The notes beneath the pieces were generated by a model. That model saw only the letters and a program-made list of their open reading frames with translations. It was not told the origin of the DNA and searched no databases. Positions 1-10,104 of a stretch of 64,000 bases of DNA are shown piece after piece; position 1 is the stretch's first letter, and the number at the start of each line of letters is the position of its first letter. The translations under genes and the position numbers were made by a program. The stretch is from assembly GCA_014529385.2 (NCBI GenBank), contig CM043961.1, positions 11,826,478-11,890,477 on the forward strand, written 5' to 3'. Source of the stretch: Adiantum capillus-veneris. Lineage: Eukaryota; Streptophyta; Polypodiopsida; Polypodiales; Pteridaceae.

Positions 1-856
1 CCCTCGCGTCCCCGAACCTCCTGGGGGTATTAGGGTCCGTTTAGGGCCAAAACCCTAAACCTGCAAAAATACACAGCAGGCTGTAATTTACTGTTTCGGG
101 CTCCGTTTTGCGTGCCGGTTGCATCCGTAGCAAGTCCTCGAGCTCCCGCACCTGTAGGGCTACTTGCCCTTTGAATCAGACGAGAATTCGGGCGTGAAAC
201 CTCTCCGAATCACCTATATCTGCGGGGGATTAGCCGCTAGCTAATCCAGTACCTATGCAAGAGGCTCTTGCCTCGGCAATCACGCATGAACCCACACAAC
301 TGTACATTGGTCAATTGAAAAGCCCACTAGAGGGGCATAACGTACTGCCATAGGGGAGAGAGAGGACAGTGCGTAGCGTGCAGGGCATCACTCCTGGCAC
401 CGCACTGTACATAAGAGGGAAAGGAAGCACTCCATAGCTCTTAACCTGTGAGACAGAAGCTGCAAATGAGCCCTCCTCCCTTCAAATTCAGCGCCACTTC
501 TACCTTGAGGAGGCAAGTGCACAGAAATGTGCCGCTTGGCGCATTTACAAGCATTTTCCCGTTTCGGGTTCGCCGCCCCGTTTCGGGTTCGCCGCTTAAA
601 AATATCCTGACCGGTTGCCCAGTTGACTTCGCGGCAGAGTAATAAAATGTTCCCCTTGTCATTCCGGAGGTAGTGACGCGAATACATTTTCAGGTCTCAA
701 AATAGCAGTTCCCTAAATTTTAGGAGATGCTGCCATTGTATCTTTCTAGGTCATCCGACCCTCTTTGTACACTGCAGCCACATCAAAAACTGAAATGTAG
801 CCTATGTAGCAAATGATTCCACTTTGGCTAGTCAATGACCCCACTGTGGCTAACCA
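1..856. other. No gene; probable LTR or flank of gypsy remnant G1
   Basis: No coding region is recognisable. On the minus strand this stretch lies directly downstream of a polypurine tract and TGTCA boundary at about 1039, so at least its right part is probably 3' LTR of the gypsy remnant whose coding region lies at 2006-4257. I could not locate the far end of the LTR. A perfect 19-bp direct repeat (unit beginning CCCGTTTCGG) occurs twice at 558-595. Short ORFs on both strands show no family resemblance. Confidence 0.35.
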
Positions 857-1639
857 TAGTCCTTGTCCAACCTTAGTGCTCTCTTGCCCTCAGGCCTGGA
901 CTCCCTCTGGACAGTTCCACACTAGCTATGCAATGCAGGGCAGTTAGATTTCCCGAGGGTGTTTCCAAAAAGTGAAAGTAAATAAATAATAAGAAAGAAA
1001 TCAACAAAAAGGATAGATAGTAGTCACACGCTGGTGACATACCCCCCTCTTGAAATCTCAAACGTCCTCGTTTGCATCTATGTCGTACATGCTCACAGTC
1101 AACACTGATGTATTCTAACACGTGTCGACATATGTACGACACATACATGCTCATTGTCAACCCTGGTGTATTCAACACCTCGTCGACACATGTATTGCCT
1201 GCGTGTGAACCCTGTCCCAATGACATAGTGATAGCTTCGCACTGTGCCTAGTCCTTGTCCAACCTTAGTGCTCTCTTGCTCTCAGGCCTGGACTCCCTCT
1301 GGACAGTTCCACACTAGCTATGCAATGCAGGGTAGTTAGATTTCCCGAGGGTGTTTCCAAAAAGTGAAAGTAAATAAATAATAAGAAAGAAATCAACAAA
1401 AAGGATAGATAGTAGTCACACGCTGGTGACATACCCCCCTCTTGAAATCTCAAACGTCCTCGTTTGCATCTATGTCGTATATGCTCACAGTCAACACTGA
1501 TGTATTCAACACCTGTCGACATATGTACGACACATACATGCTCATTGTCAACCCTGGTGTATTCAACACCTCATCGACACATGTATTGCCTGCGTGTGAA
1601 CCCTGTCCCAATGACATAGTGGTAGCTTCGCACTGTGCC
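857..1639. repeat. 392-bp tandem duplication spanning a gypsy PPT/LTR boundary
   Basis: Two near-identical copies lie head to tail: 857-1248 and 1249-1639, offset 392 bp. They differ by few substitutions and a small indel where the first copy reads TATTCTAACACG and the second TATTCAACACC. Each copy carries the same polypurine tract (minus strand, 1041-1054 and 1433-1446) followed on the minus strand by TATGTCACC, so the duplicated unit includes the last internal bases and the start of the 3' LTR of a gypsy element. The duplication therefore arose after insertion or by aberrant reverse transcription. Confidence 0.85.
1433..1446 (-). promoter_or_regulatory. Polypurine tract of gypsy remnant G1 (duplicated at 1041-1054)
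   Basis: On the minus strand the bases read TTCAAGAGGGGGGT and are followed by ATGTCACC. An A/G-only run ending in six G next to TGTCA is the usual plus-strand primer site at the 3' LTR edge of plant gypsy elements. It lies downstream of the chromodomain end on the same strand. The second copy at 1041-1054 belongs to the tandem duplication. Confidence 0.6.
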
Positions 1640-2005
1640 ATTGCTTTGAGTCATTAACTTTCCAATGACAAAATGATAGCTTCACATTTTGCCACTGTCT
1701 TTTAGTACACGTTGGATCCAGTAACACTTTCAAGCATACCCAAACCGACAGTTTAAGAATGCAGTTACACATGTACCCTTTTAGTAGAAGCAATTACTGT
1801 ATCCTTGAAAAACTGACAAGAAATACTCACTTCTATAGCACTAACCAAAGTTTTGGACATTCCATAAGAGCAATTGCCAAACTGACAATCTGTACAGCTC
1901 TAACATTCATGTAACATGTACTTGATTTGAGCTCACTTTAAATACCATGTACATCATTTGTTTTAGAAGCCATTGCCACACTGACAATCCATGTAGCTTT
2001 GAAAC
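1640..2005. other. Noncoding 3' internal tail of gypsy remnant G1
   Basis: This stretch lies between the end of the chromodomain frame and the duplicated PPT block. It has short internal repetition of phrases around 'ctgacaatc' and 'catgtac'. No coding potential was recognised; it is best read as the 3' untranslated internal tail of the minus-strand gypsy element. Confidence 0.35.
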
Positions 2006-2993
2006 TCAAGGGATCAAGGTAGGTTGCAAATCGAAAGCTTCAAGGTAAAGTGATAACACAGTTGGTGACTCTGCAAGTTCACCTTCTTCCATCCACTTAG
2101 CATCCATTGGTGGATAGTTTCTCAACTTTACCAAGTAACGCCTAGCAACCTTGCCTTTCACTTTTCTTTCCTTATGTGCCAAAATCTGTTCCGGGACCAA
2201 GATCTCGTCAAGTTCCTCAACTTCCGGCTGATCTTCAGCTGGCATATCCTCTGGCACATCACCCACATAGGGTCTAAGAAGACTCACATGAAACGCATTG
2301 TGAATCTTCCAACTCTCAGGCAATTTCAGCCTATATGCAACATCATTGATTATGTCGCATACTTAAAAAGGCCCATAGTAACGCATGCTGAGCTTTGGAA
2401 ACGGTCTTTCCTTGCCCTTCATCTTCTTTAACCTTGCCTTTTCAAAGCGTAGAAGCACCCAATCACCAAGTGAAAATACCACTTCACGACGGTGACGATC
2501 AGTTGCTTTCTTTTGCTTTGCCTGAGTCTTTTCCAAGGCCATTTTGATCTTCTTGTACATTTCATCCATGTCCTGAACATACTTATCTGCTTCAAATATC
2601 TTGTCCTTTATATGCAGTATGGGAGGAGCTTTCTTGCCACCTTAAACTATCTCAAAAGGTGCCTTGCCAGTTGATGAATGCACTGTATTATTGTATGCAT
2701 ACTCCACCAATGGCAAATACTGCTCCCACTTTCCTTTATGCTATGACACGTAGCACTTTAGCAGATCTAGGACAATAGAATTTGCCTCTTCTGAATGCCC
2801 ATCTGTTTGAGGATGAAATGACGAAGAGAATTTGAGCGTTGTGCCCATATTCTCAAACAAGCCTCTCCAGAACAAACTTGTCATGCGTGGATCACGATCG
2901 CTAACAATCAATTGTGGCATGCCATGATACTTGAAAATATTGCTCATAAACAAGCGTGCCATCTGATCTGGCTTTATCTTCTTCCTGACAAGA
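2006..2993 (-). pseudogene. Ty3/gypsy integrase C-terminal half plus chromodomain (G1)
   Basis: One minus-strand frame carries the back half of a chromovirus polyprotein. Near 2993 it starts inside the integrase core. Visible motifs in order: FKYHGMPQLIVSDRDPRMTS (second catalytic Asp), HPQTDGHSE, an EYAYNN segment, an RYYGPF segment, NAFHVSLLRPY, and a chromodomain-like end with VPEQILAHKERKVKGK and YLVKLRNYPPMDAKWMEEGE. The integrase zinc finger and first Asp are absent because the frame is fused to gag. Three stops break it: TAG at 2741 and TAA at 2642 and 2363, each where Gln is expected. Integrase joins element cDNA to host DNA, and chromodomains in this family can guide insertion to marked chromatin. 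Certainly non-functional here. Confidence 0.85.
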
Positions 2994-4257
2994 ATAAAAT
3001 GAGACGGCCTGCAGTTACTGGAAGTAGAGCTTTCCAAAACTTCCGATTGTAGTCACCCAAATTCTTGCAAGTAACAACATTAAGTTGGTGCCATTCTGTC
3101 ATGACATCTGCTTCAAAGTCATCAGATAACCATGTTGCTGCAAAAATCTGCTTGAAGTAAATCCATGTGGACGGAGCTTGCCCTTGCAGCAATAAAGTTG
3201 TCCACCATTGTCCCGCATTCCCTGTCAAGAAAGTGGCTACCTTGCGGACCTTTGAAGCCTCTGTAAAGTTTCCCCCTGCATAGGCCTTGTCAAACTGATG
3301 GAGGAATGAGATAGCCTTCTTCCTGTCATCAAACCCTGTAAAGGTCGTGAATGTCACACCTTTGTCACCTTCTTTGTACGGAGTTGGCCTCTCCAGCGGC
3401 GTTAAGTTGTCATATGGAAGTGACTGAAACATGGGAACACTGTTAGGGTTCATCTGTGTTCCCTGACCACTATTAAGTTGACCTAGAAATGCCATATTTG
3501 GCTGTTGATTTATTATTCCAGCCATACCAAAATTTGCCTATGGCATCCCAAATTGGCCCTGAGTGCTTTGAAACCCTGGTAGCATGTCCGTGACACCATA
3601 CATGGGTTTAGGCATCATTGTTTGAGCACCTCCGAACACTGTTCCTGGCGTATAAAACTGATTTCCAGGTGCATGACCAGCCATGCTCTGGAATACTGAT
3701 CCACCTCCAAAATAGCGAGGGTGTACTGAAGGTGGTGGGAAGACTTGTTGCATAGCCTGTAGGTTGCTTCCCTGTCCATTAGAACCAGCTATAGGCTGCT
3801 AAAAAGTGGCTGGCTGAACTGGTACAACTTGAAAGACTGGCATCTCGGCCACCTGTTCTTGCACCTTAGGCACAGGTTGTGGAGACTACATGTTCTCCGT
3901 CAAGTGTACAGGTGTTTCCATTGACTCTGCAGTATGAATCACCTGTGCTCGAGCCTTAACACGCTTTTGAATATGATCCAATGACCCAACTTGCTGAGAC
4001 GGAAGAGAAGGTTGCAGAAAGGCTAAAAACCTCGGGTTCTGCATTACTTGTGTGAACATAGCCACATCAGTAGCCAACTGAGTCCTGAATATATCACCAT
4101 CCGTCTGTGGTGGTCTTGAAGACTCACCCATTTCATGTGTCTGTTGACCCTGCGAAGAGGAAACCTCTTCAGTCACATCATATGGTCTGTCAGCCATAAT
4201 TGCAATTTCCTGTGTCTGGTCTATAATCCCATGTGTCTTCAAGCCCAAACTGACCAA
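2994..4257 (-). pseudogene. Ty3/gypsy gag (G1), broken by three TAG stops
   Basis: A single minus-strand frame encodes a gag-like protein; the likely start is the ATG at 4197 (MADRPYDV), though the frame is open to 4257. The N-terminal half is rich in Gln, Pro and Ser. The C-terminal half has the retrotransposon gag core: a GFDDRKKAISFLHQFDKA segment, AGGNFTEASKVRKVATFLTG, NAGQWWTTLLLQG, and IYFKQIFAATWL. Gag would form the particle that packages element RNA. In-frame stops sit at 3886, 3799 and 3538, all TAG. Near 2993 gag runs straight into integrase sequence in another frame, so zinc knuckle, protease, RT, RNase H and the integrase N-terminus are deleted. Confidence 0.8.
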
Positions 4258-4285
4258 GGCTCACTTCTATGGGAAAAAGTGATTT

Positions 4286-4304
4286 AATCCCGGCGATGGA
4301 ACCA
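4286..4304 (-). promoter_or_regulatory. Putative primer-binding site of G1 (not initiator-Met type)
   Basis: Read on the minus strand, TGGTTCCATCGCCGGGAT follows immediately after an LTR-like end (GGTTTCA). The TGG start complements the tRNA CCA tail, as in LTR elements generally. The remainder does not match the initiator-Met primer seen in the copia elements of this window, so another tRNA would be the primer; I cannot assign which. Confidence 0.45.
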
Positions 4305-4708
4305 TGAAACCGGCCCGTGACAGCGACCAAGTACCTCTGTTCAGAGGCCCAGGTACTACGAGACTTGCTTCGATCTTCCCTTGGGAGTTGCCCCCTCTAG
4401 GTAACTTATCGCTCACCACACTAAATTGCCCTAGTAACCCGACAGTTTTCCCCTAGGAAATGCCATACCCTCTTGGAAGGGCGTAGACTCACAGGTGGCG
4501 TCCGTTGAGGTTGGTGGTGTCTCCCTTTGCACCTGATATGATCTAAATGTGATGTGGATGTTCAATGACTGTCGTCTTTGTGCAAGTGTTGAATTCGTGT
4601 CGTCTAGTGCGTCAATAGTTAAGAGTCAATTCTACTGAACTAGTTGATGGCGTATGTCTGATTTTGCACGTCACCAGCTGTCCGTTGCCACGTCATCAGT
4701 TTCTGACA
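4305..4708 (-). mobile_element. LTR-like block upstream of G1 gag
   Basis: The block begins TGAAACC and ends TTTCTGACA on the plus strand, so on the minus strand it runs TGTCAGAAA to TTTCA with TG/CA ends. It is flanked by a PBS-like site on the gag side (4304) and by a purine-rich ATGAGAGGGATA (minus strand, 4709-4720) on the other. Having both a PBS and a PPT neighbour suggests it may be shared by two tandem copies or be a recombinant. It does not obviously resemble the putative 3' LTR at 1-1039. Ends are inferred by eye. Confidence 0.45.
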
Positions 4709-5199
4709 TATCCCTCTCATGAAAGAAATGTAATCGCCCTTGATTACGCCTGGTAGTACGGACACACCTGCAAATTGCGTTGACATGCTGACGTGGACTT
4801 CCGTACGGATTTCCATTAAAAACATTGACAAAAGTACGAATTTTCGCGATTCACGCTGGCTGCTTTTGGGCCAAGGGGTTTAAAAGAACATAGGCACCCC
4901 TTTTTTTTTTAAGGTACAACAGAATGAATGTTGAACTTTGCTCAAGATGAGTGCTCCGAACTGTGCTCAAGGTTCCTTTTACTTCGGGAAGGGAGAGCCT
5001 TCCGTTCTTTAATGAACGAGTGCAATGGACACAAACAAAGTGAATGGACATTGGACATGTGAGTGAAGGTGGTGAGACTGAAAGATAGAGAGAGAAGAGA
5101 ATACGACACCAGAGATGTTGTCAAACCCTCCTCCAAGGGCCCCACTCTCGATGGGGAGAGTGGTCTACTATTGATTACACAAATCTCTACAATGCTTGG
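4709..5199. other. No gene; probable 3' internal end of a second gypsy copy
   Basis: The first bases resemble a gypsy PPT region. On the minus strand, ATTTCTTTCATGAGAGGG then TATGTCA parallels the G1 tail ATTTCAAGAGGGGGG then TATGTCA. A run of ten T lies at about 4902-4911. No coding region recognised. Confidence 0.3.
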
Positions 5200-5860
5200 A
5201 CTTGCCGACGATGTCGACGACGATGAGACGGGCTGAAATCTGAAAATGCTAATGGCTAAAATCTGCAAATCTTTAACTGCTGAATTTTGACTCTATGTCG
5301 ATGACGACAATGCGACGACGACGCACTGAAAACGCAGATGCTGAAATCCGCGTTTTCCGAGCTGAAATTATAACCCTTGATGAATCTTACCGTGCGGCAA
5401 GGATCTGTTGCGGGAAGGTGAGATCTACGAGGTTTGGGGGTTCTACTGCGGAAACTGACTGCTGAAAACTGAAAACGCCGAGTCTAGGGCTGATTCCATC
5501 GCGAAGATCTGCAAAAATGCTGAGGTTGATCTACAAACCAAAAACGCTAGGGGCTGAAATATGTCCTTGCTAATGGAACTGCTAACGCTAGGGCTGATCT
5601 ACTCTTTCGGGGAAATCTGCTAACGCTAGGGCTGATCTGATGTCTACTGTCGCCGGAAATCTGCAAGTGCAAAAACGCTGGTCGATCTGGTGCAAAAACG
5701 CTAGGCCTTCTATTGAGGGAAAACGCTAGGTCCTTGCAGATGCAAAAACGCTAGCTCTGCTAATGTGGGGGTCTTGCTGAGAAGTTGCATGTTGAGCAAG
5801 GTGCTCCTGCTGCCTCTTCTGCCAGAAAGTGCTAGCGCTAGGTTTCTATTTATACAAACT
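5200..5860. repeat. Degenerate repeat field built on AAACGCTAG-like units
   Basis: Phrases such as 'aacgctagggctgatct', 'gcaaaaacgctagg' and 'ctgaaaatctgcaaa' recur many times at irregular spacing. Direct examples lie around 5545, 5588, 5623, 5675, 5695, 5724 and 5745. The spacing is too irregular for a simple satellite. Similar 'aaaacgctag/gg' phrases occur inside the copia LTRs at 9023-9400 and 14528-14875. No coding meaning seen. Confidence 0.6.
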
Positions 5861-6365
5861 TAGCAAAATTTCCCTACCTACTTTCCAACGAAAGTCACTT
5901 AAAAATAATAAGTGAAAAAAATGTCAAAAATAGAAAAAATAGGTCGATGCACTGTAAAAATGCTACTAATGGAATCTAACTGGAATCTGATGGTCATGTT
6001 GTGTGCAACCAGAGGATATGCATCTAAATTAAGTATCTGGACATGCACGGTCTACAAACACTCACAAAAGTGCCAGATCACTTCCTATTCTAGACTGACT
6101 TGACTGACTGAACCCTGATCATGTTGTAGCTTGTCCACTAACACATAGGGTTGGATGTGTCACGTGACATTTTTATAAGCTAGCATTTATTAAAAGCGCT
6201 GCGTAGATTCTGCCGATAAAAAAAACGTTCCATAGAAGACGTTGCTTGCAACCGAAACATTGTCCTAGTTCTCTTCTCCTTCGCGCTCTCCGACAATCAC
6301 AGAGAGAGAAGCTATGTCAAAGTCGACAATGCGGAACCATAGAGATAGAGGTATGCACGACACAC

Positions 6366-6368
<3 letters not shown>
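5861..6368. other. No recognisable feature
   Basis: AT-rich sequence with no family-like ORF. The 63-residue ORF at 5912-6103 has no recognisable motif. I see nothing further. Confidence 0.3.

Positions 6369-6413
<45 letters not shown>
6369..6413. repeat. (GA)n microsatellite
   Basis: An uninterrupted GA dinucleotide run of about 45 bp is directly visible. Confidence 0.95.
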
Positions 6414-6419
<6 letters not shown>

Positions 6420-7910
6420 TGAACCAACCAACCTGCAATGATATAGATTGATTATTACTATGGGAGCAAAGAGCTTCTTATATACTCTCTTGGGGGATTT
6501 AAGTCTTAAATAGCCCTCACATGAATTGCCGAACCCAGACTCATATCGAATACATAAACTAAATACCTAAAGAGAATAAATAGGATCATAGAAAACGTTC
6601 ACTTGAGATGCATAATTCTAACATCAAAAACTCAATTTGAAGTGGCAAACCTCAATCAAAGTAACACAGCAACAAGACCATGTGACTTAAGACACTAGTA
6701 GAAAGCATTCTCTTGTGAAAGATTCAAAAGGAGCTAGAGAAACCTTTTAAATGTTTTGTAGGCTTCTTAATTTAAAGAAACGAGTTTCTTGGCAACTAGG
6801 GCTGCGTCTAGGGACAAGTTTTGAGAGGTGCTCCTCAAAATTACTTCTTTTTAAGACAAAGAAAAGAGAAAAGATATAGAAAATTGAATCCAATCCTCAA
6901 GCACCTGTAGATACATGTAAAGTTATATCCACATAATACTTTGCAAACTACGATGAAATTGGCACTTATTGCAAAAGGTTAGCATTCTAAAGGCACTCTG
7001 AGCAAGCAAGGCGCAATTACCTTGCTAAGCAAAGAGACAACTCATGCCACACAAAAGCTTCCAATTGAAGAGTCTGCCAAGTTGTTGGCATGGCATAGCC
7101 ACATAACACCAGCAAGAGGGAGTAAGAGAGCAAAGCAGACAACCAAAGTTTTTCATAGTCCCCCTAAATTCTTAAAAAGAGGTCTTGACTACAGAGGGAG
7201 TAGCAATAGCCTTCACTAACCATAAGTAACCGGAAATACCCTTGTACGAAGATGAGAGCATTCCTAGCCCAACTGGAGAGAGAAATTCAAGCAATTCTTG
7301 AAAAAGAATTCTGGAGAGGTTTTGAATCAATTTCCAAAGCATTACCCACGAACACGTGTTACTTCTCTAGATAGGTGGCACTTATATAATGCTAGTCTCT
7401 AAGCAGTGTTGTACTGCCACCTCTACACAGGATCCATCGATGCCTAATCCCAGCATATCACAATATCAGATAAATGAGAGATATAAACATATAAATTATA
7501 TATGTTGTAAATCTATCTGTATATGTCCATATATGAATTGCTCCTCTGATAATAAACAAAAAGACTATAGCTCCAAGTTGAAACGGTCAATGATAACGGC
7601 CCTGAGCTTCCTAGCAACAAAGGATTGCCCCGTCTTGAAGCTTCCTCACACATACTTGGTGGTTAAAGAAAATATAAAGGAAAGGACAGAACGCGGAGGG
7701 GGTATTAAAACATGAACTGAATGCGGTACCGTATGCATACATTTCCTATTAAACTACTGCAATTATACAGCCATTGCGATTAGAGAAAGACACTGCCCTG
7801 CACCTGGAAGGTGCGGCAAGAATATTGGACAGTTTCTGTGTGTGCATTTAGAGCAATGCAGAACACTAAAGGGCAAAGAGATGGAGAGCAGAAAATATGA
7901 CAAAAAAGGC
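6414..7910. other. No confident gene; may contain intron or distal part of the candidate gene at 7920-8026
   Basis: AT-rich sequence without transposon motifs. If the exon candidate at 7920-8026 (minus) is real, its first intron would lie here, but I could not recognise a convincing second exon on the minus strand. Confidence 0.3.
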
Positions 7911-7919
7911 ATCACTCAC

Positions 7920-8026
7920 TGGAGAGAGCGCGCGCCTGCTTGCAAGAGAGCCCCGACAACGACCTGCGGATTAGCTTCAACAGAACGTCGGAGCATAGGG
8001 CGGAGCATAGCTGCTGCTGATCTCAT
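7920..8026 (-). CDS. Candidate first exon of a host gene with mitochondrial-type presequence
   Basis: On the minus strand an ATG at 8026 opens 35 codons beginning MRSAAAMLRPMLRRSVEAN. The peptide is rich in Arg, Ala and Leu with no Asp and a single Glu, the composition expected of a cleavable mitochondrial targeting peptide. Codons end at CTCTCCA followed by GTGAGTGAT, a good plant 5' splice donor, at 7919. The sequence upstream is plausible 5' leader. I could not identify downstream exons or the gene family, so the rest may be lost, far away, or the match may be chance. This is the only stretch in the window resembling a non-transposon gene. The call rests on composition and the splice-donor match only. 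Confidence 0.35.
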
Positions 8027-8360
8027 TTTCTTCGCCGGACCTGTTGTGTCCTTAAACCCTACCTCCCAACTGGAGGTTTTGAGTTCTCTTTACGAAGGTC
8101 CCAGTTCACCTTCGAAATGGGACACTTCCAAAGATTTCTAGATCTTTCCAATCTTAACACCCAATTAATCAGAAAGGCTCTTGAAATGATGCATGAAAAC
8201 TCTTGCTCCTACGGTTCTCCTGTCTTCTCTTTTAAAATAGCTTTATTGCTCTTAAAGATTGCTAACAGTGCATCATCCGACCTTAGTGAGGACCCCACAG
8301 CACTCAGTGCCTCTACCTCACTACAGAAGTCAGCAATCCCATCCATGCAACGTCTTACCA
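8027..8360. other. Possible 5' leader and an unidentified minus-strand open frame
   Basis: Minus-strand 8358-8220 is open without stops (about 45 residues including DGIADFCSEVEALSAV) and ends just before CCGTAGG. An 88-residue plus-strand ORF covers part of the same bases. Neither is recognised. The stretch is cut at 8361 by a truncated copia LTR. Confidence 0.25.
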
Positions 8361-8532
8361 TCAAGGCACACAACACAGAGTAGTATTACTTAGTGTGCAA
8401 TGAAGATGAGATAGCCCTAGAGTGATGGAAGTATATACAATGCATGGGGGGAAAACCTCCTATGAGGGAAAAAATGCCCCTGGTGGTCCTAAGTGTGTAC
8501 ACACACATCACTACCACATGTATATGGTAACA
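8361..8532 (-). mobile_element. Truncated 3' LTR of the older copia (C_old)
   Basis: On the minus strand this starts TGTTACCATATACATGTGG and matches the 5' LTR at 38843-39069 until 'gtgtgccttga', where it stops short, so about the last third of the LTR is missing. A G-rich tract (minus GGGGGGATT, 8533-8541) sits immediately upstream and serves as PPT. It therefore marks the 3' end of the minus-strand copia remnant that begins at 15893. Confidence 0.8.
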
Positions 8533-8609
8533 AATCCCCCCTGGGAGTGATGGGGTGAACAAGAGCTGGCACATAGAGTTTAGGGAAGTTCCATGCCCGG
8601 AGGACATAG

Positions 8610-9022
8610 TCAATCCAAAAAGGGGAGTAAGCCTAAAGCTTTGCTGAAATCTTCGAACTTCTCATGCGACAATGCCTTTGTGAAAAGATCTACAAGGTTG
8701 TCTTGTGTTGGCACATAAGCCAAGTAGATCTCTCCTACTAAGAGCCTCTCCCTAACATAGTGATAATGCACCTCAATGTGCTTTGTGCGAGCATGAAAAA
8801 TTGGGTTCCTCGCAACTACCAATGCGCTCTGACTGTCAATGTAGATAGTGTTGGCAGTGTCATGTCCAACACCCAAATCATCCATAAGGCATCTGAGCTA
8901 TATATACTCAACCATAGTTGTGAAGACTACCCTATACTCAGCCTCGCAACAACCCAATATGTAAAGCGCCACTCAAGTAGTGAAAGATCCGCTTGACAAC
9001 CTGCCAATGCTTAGACCATGTG
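8610..9022 (-). pseudogene. Ty1/copia RNase H end (C_old, 3' part)
   Basis: The minus strand carries the C-terminal RNase H of a copia polyprotein: SKHWQVVKRIFHYLSG at 9009-8960, then, after an apparent deletion of several dozen residues, EAEYRVVFTTMVEYI, DSQSALVVARNPIFHARTKH and YVPTQDNLVDLFTKAL. The enzyme would degrade the RNA strand during reverse transcription. A TAG at 8898-8900 interrupts it where Gln is usual. Its upstream neighbour is the LTR of C_mid, inserted after the codon for Gly in an FMHSPG motif at 14876-14900; the HTWSKHW codons resume here. So this is the downstream half of a gene split by a 5.9-kb insertion. Confidence 0.85.
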
Positions 9023-9400
9023 TGAGAGTGAGCAGCGGAGAGGGAGAGAGCCCACACATGCCAAAAACGATAGAGGAAGAGAGAGGAGAGAGTGAAAAAC
9101 GCTAGAGGCTCAGATACGCCTACAAGCGAACACTCAATACACAATGTGTCAATACATAAACCCAAGCAGTCCTTTTATAGGATGTTGGGTTGACGTAGGG
9201 CAAAAATGTGTAACTGGGTCAAAAATATAAAAGCCCATAAAATGGCTAAAATATTTGTGCACCCAGCCAGGCTCAAAAAATGACCAATCGGACACATGCT
9301 AAAGTGCCTGCCCGTGCAACCTAGGTGTTGTACAATGGGTGGCCAGCCCAGGACAATTAGCCATACAAGATGTCGAAGCAACGGTGGTGTAACTCTAACA
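9023..9400 (-). mobile_element. 3' LTR of copia C_mid
   Basis: It aligns with 14528-14875 throughout. It starts TGTTAGAGTTAC on the minus strand and ends TCTCA, with TG/CA termini. It is 378 bp because it carries about 30 bp ('aatggctaaaatatttgtgc' region, 9239-9267) absent from the 5' LTR. A TATAAAAG box on the minus strand at 9172-9179 is shared with the other LTR and is a likely core promoter. The PPT (minus TGAGAGGGGG) lies at 9401-9410. Confidence 0.85.
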
Positions 9401-9410
9401 CCCCCTCTCA

Positions 9411-10040
9411 ACACCAAATGTTGAGACAACATAGATGAGTCGAAGGTGAGAAACCAAGGTCCGTTGAGGTACATCCTTCGTGAAGATGTTTGTTGCATTT
9501 TCCGTGGTAGGGACATACTCTAGATGAAGATCTCCAACCAAAACTCGCTCTCGAACATAGTGATACTGCACCTGAATGTGCTTTGTCCGAGCATGAAAGA
9601 AAGGTTTCTTGGCAATAGCTATGCAACTCTGATTGTCGCACAAAAGATGTGTAATAGCAGTCTGGGGAAAACACAACTCTTTAATAATCTTTGTAGCCAT
9701 ATGGCCTCACAAGCAGCAAAGCAAGCTACTTTATACTCCACCTCTGTGGAAGATAGCGCAACAGTGGGTTGCCGTTTATTGCTCCATGATATAGGTCCCG
9801 AGCCGAGTGTGAAAACTACTCCTGTAGTAGAGTGCCGAGTATCTAGATTTCTTGCCGAATCTGAATCACACCAACCAAGCAGGGTGCAACCCTGGAGAGA
9901 CCATATATCACACCATGGTCCAAGGTGCCGCTGATGTACCGCAAAGTACGTTGGGCACACTGCCAATGTCGCTGACGAGGTTGGGTGTTGAAAGAACTAA
10001 GGACAAAAACTGTGTAGCAGATGTCTGGTCACGAATAAGT
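9411..10040 (-). pseudogene. Ty1/copia RNase H of C_mid
   Basis: Two overlapping minus-strand frames encode copia RNase H. The first carries WCDSDSARNLDTRHSTTG, VFTLGSGPISWSNKRQPT and ALSSTEVEYKVACFAACEA (9930-9720). The second carries DNQSCIAIAKKPFFHARTK and YVPTTENATNIFTKDV down to about 9480. The switch between frames near 9680 indicates a frameshift. The first acidic residues (WCDSDSA, STEVEY, DNQS) of the family are still visible. It would remove the RNA template during cDNA synthesis. It follows RT on the same strand and is followed by the PPT and 3' LTR. Confidence 0.85.
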
Positions 10041-10104
10041 CAGCCAAACTAGGTAGCCGACAACATTCTGATACTGCTTCAAGTCAATCGGTGGGGAAGG
10101 ATCA

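Noticed and set aside
5200-5860. Possible CRISPR-like array from recurring 8-9 base words
   Set aside because: Word spacing and sequence are irregular, units are too short and the genome is plant; it is a degenerate repeat.
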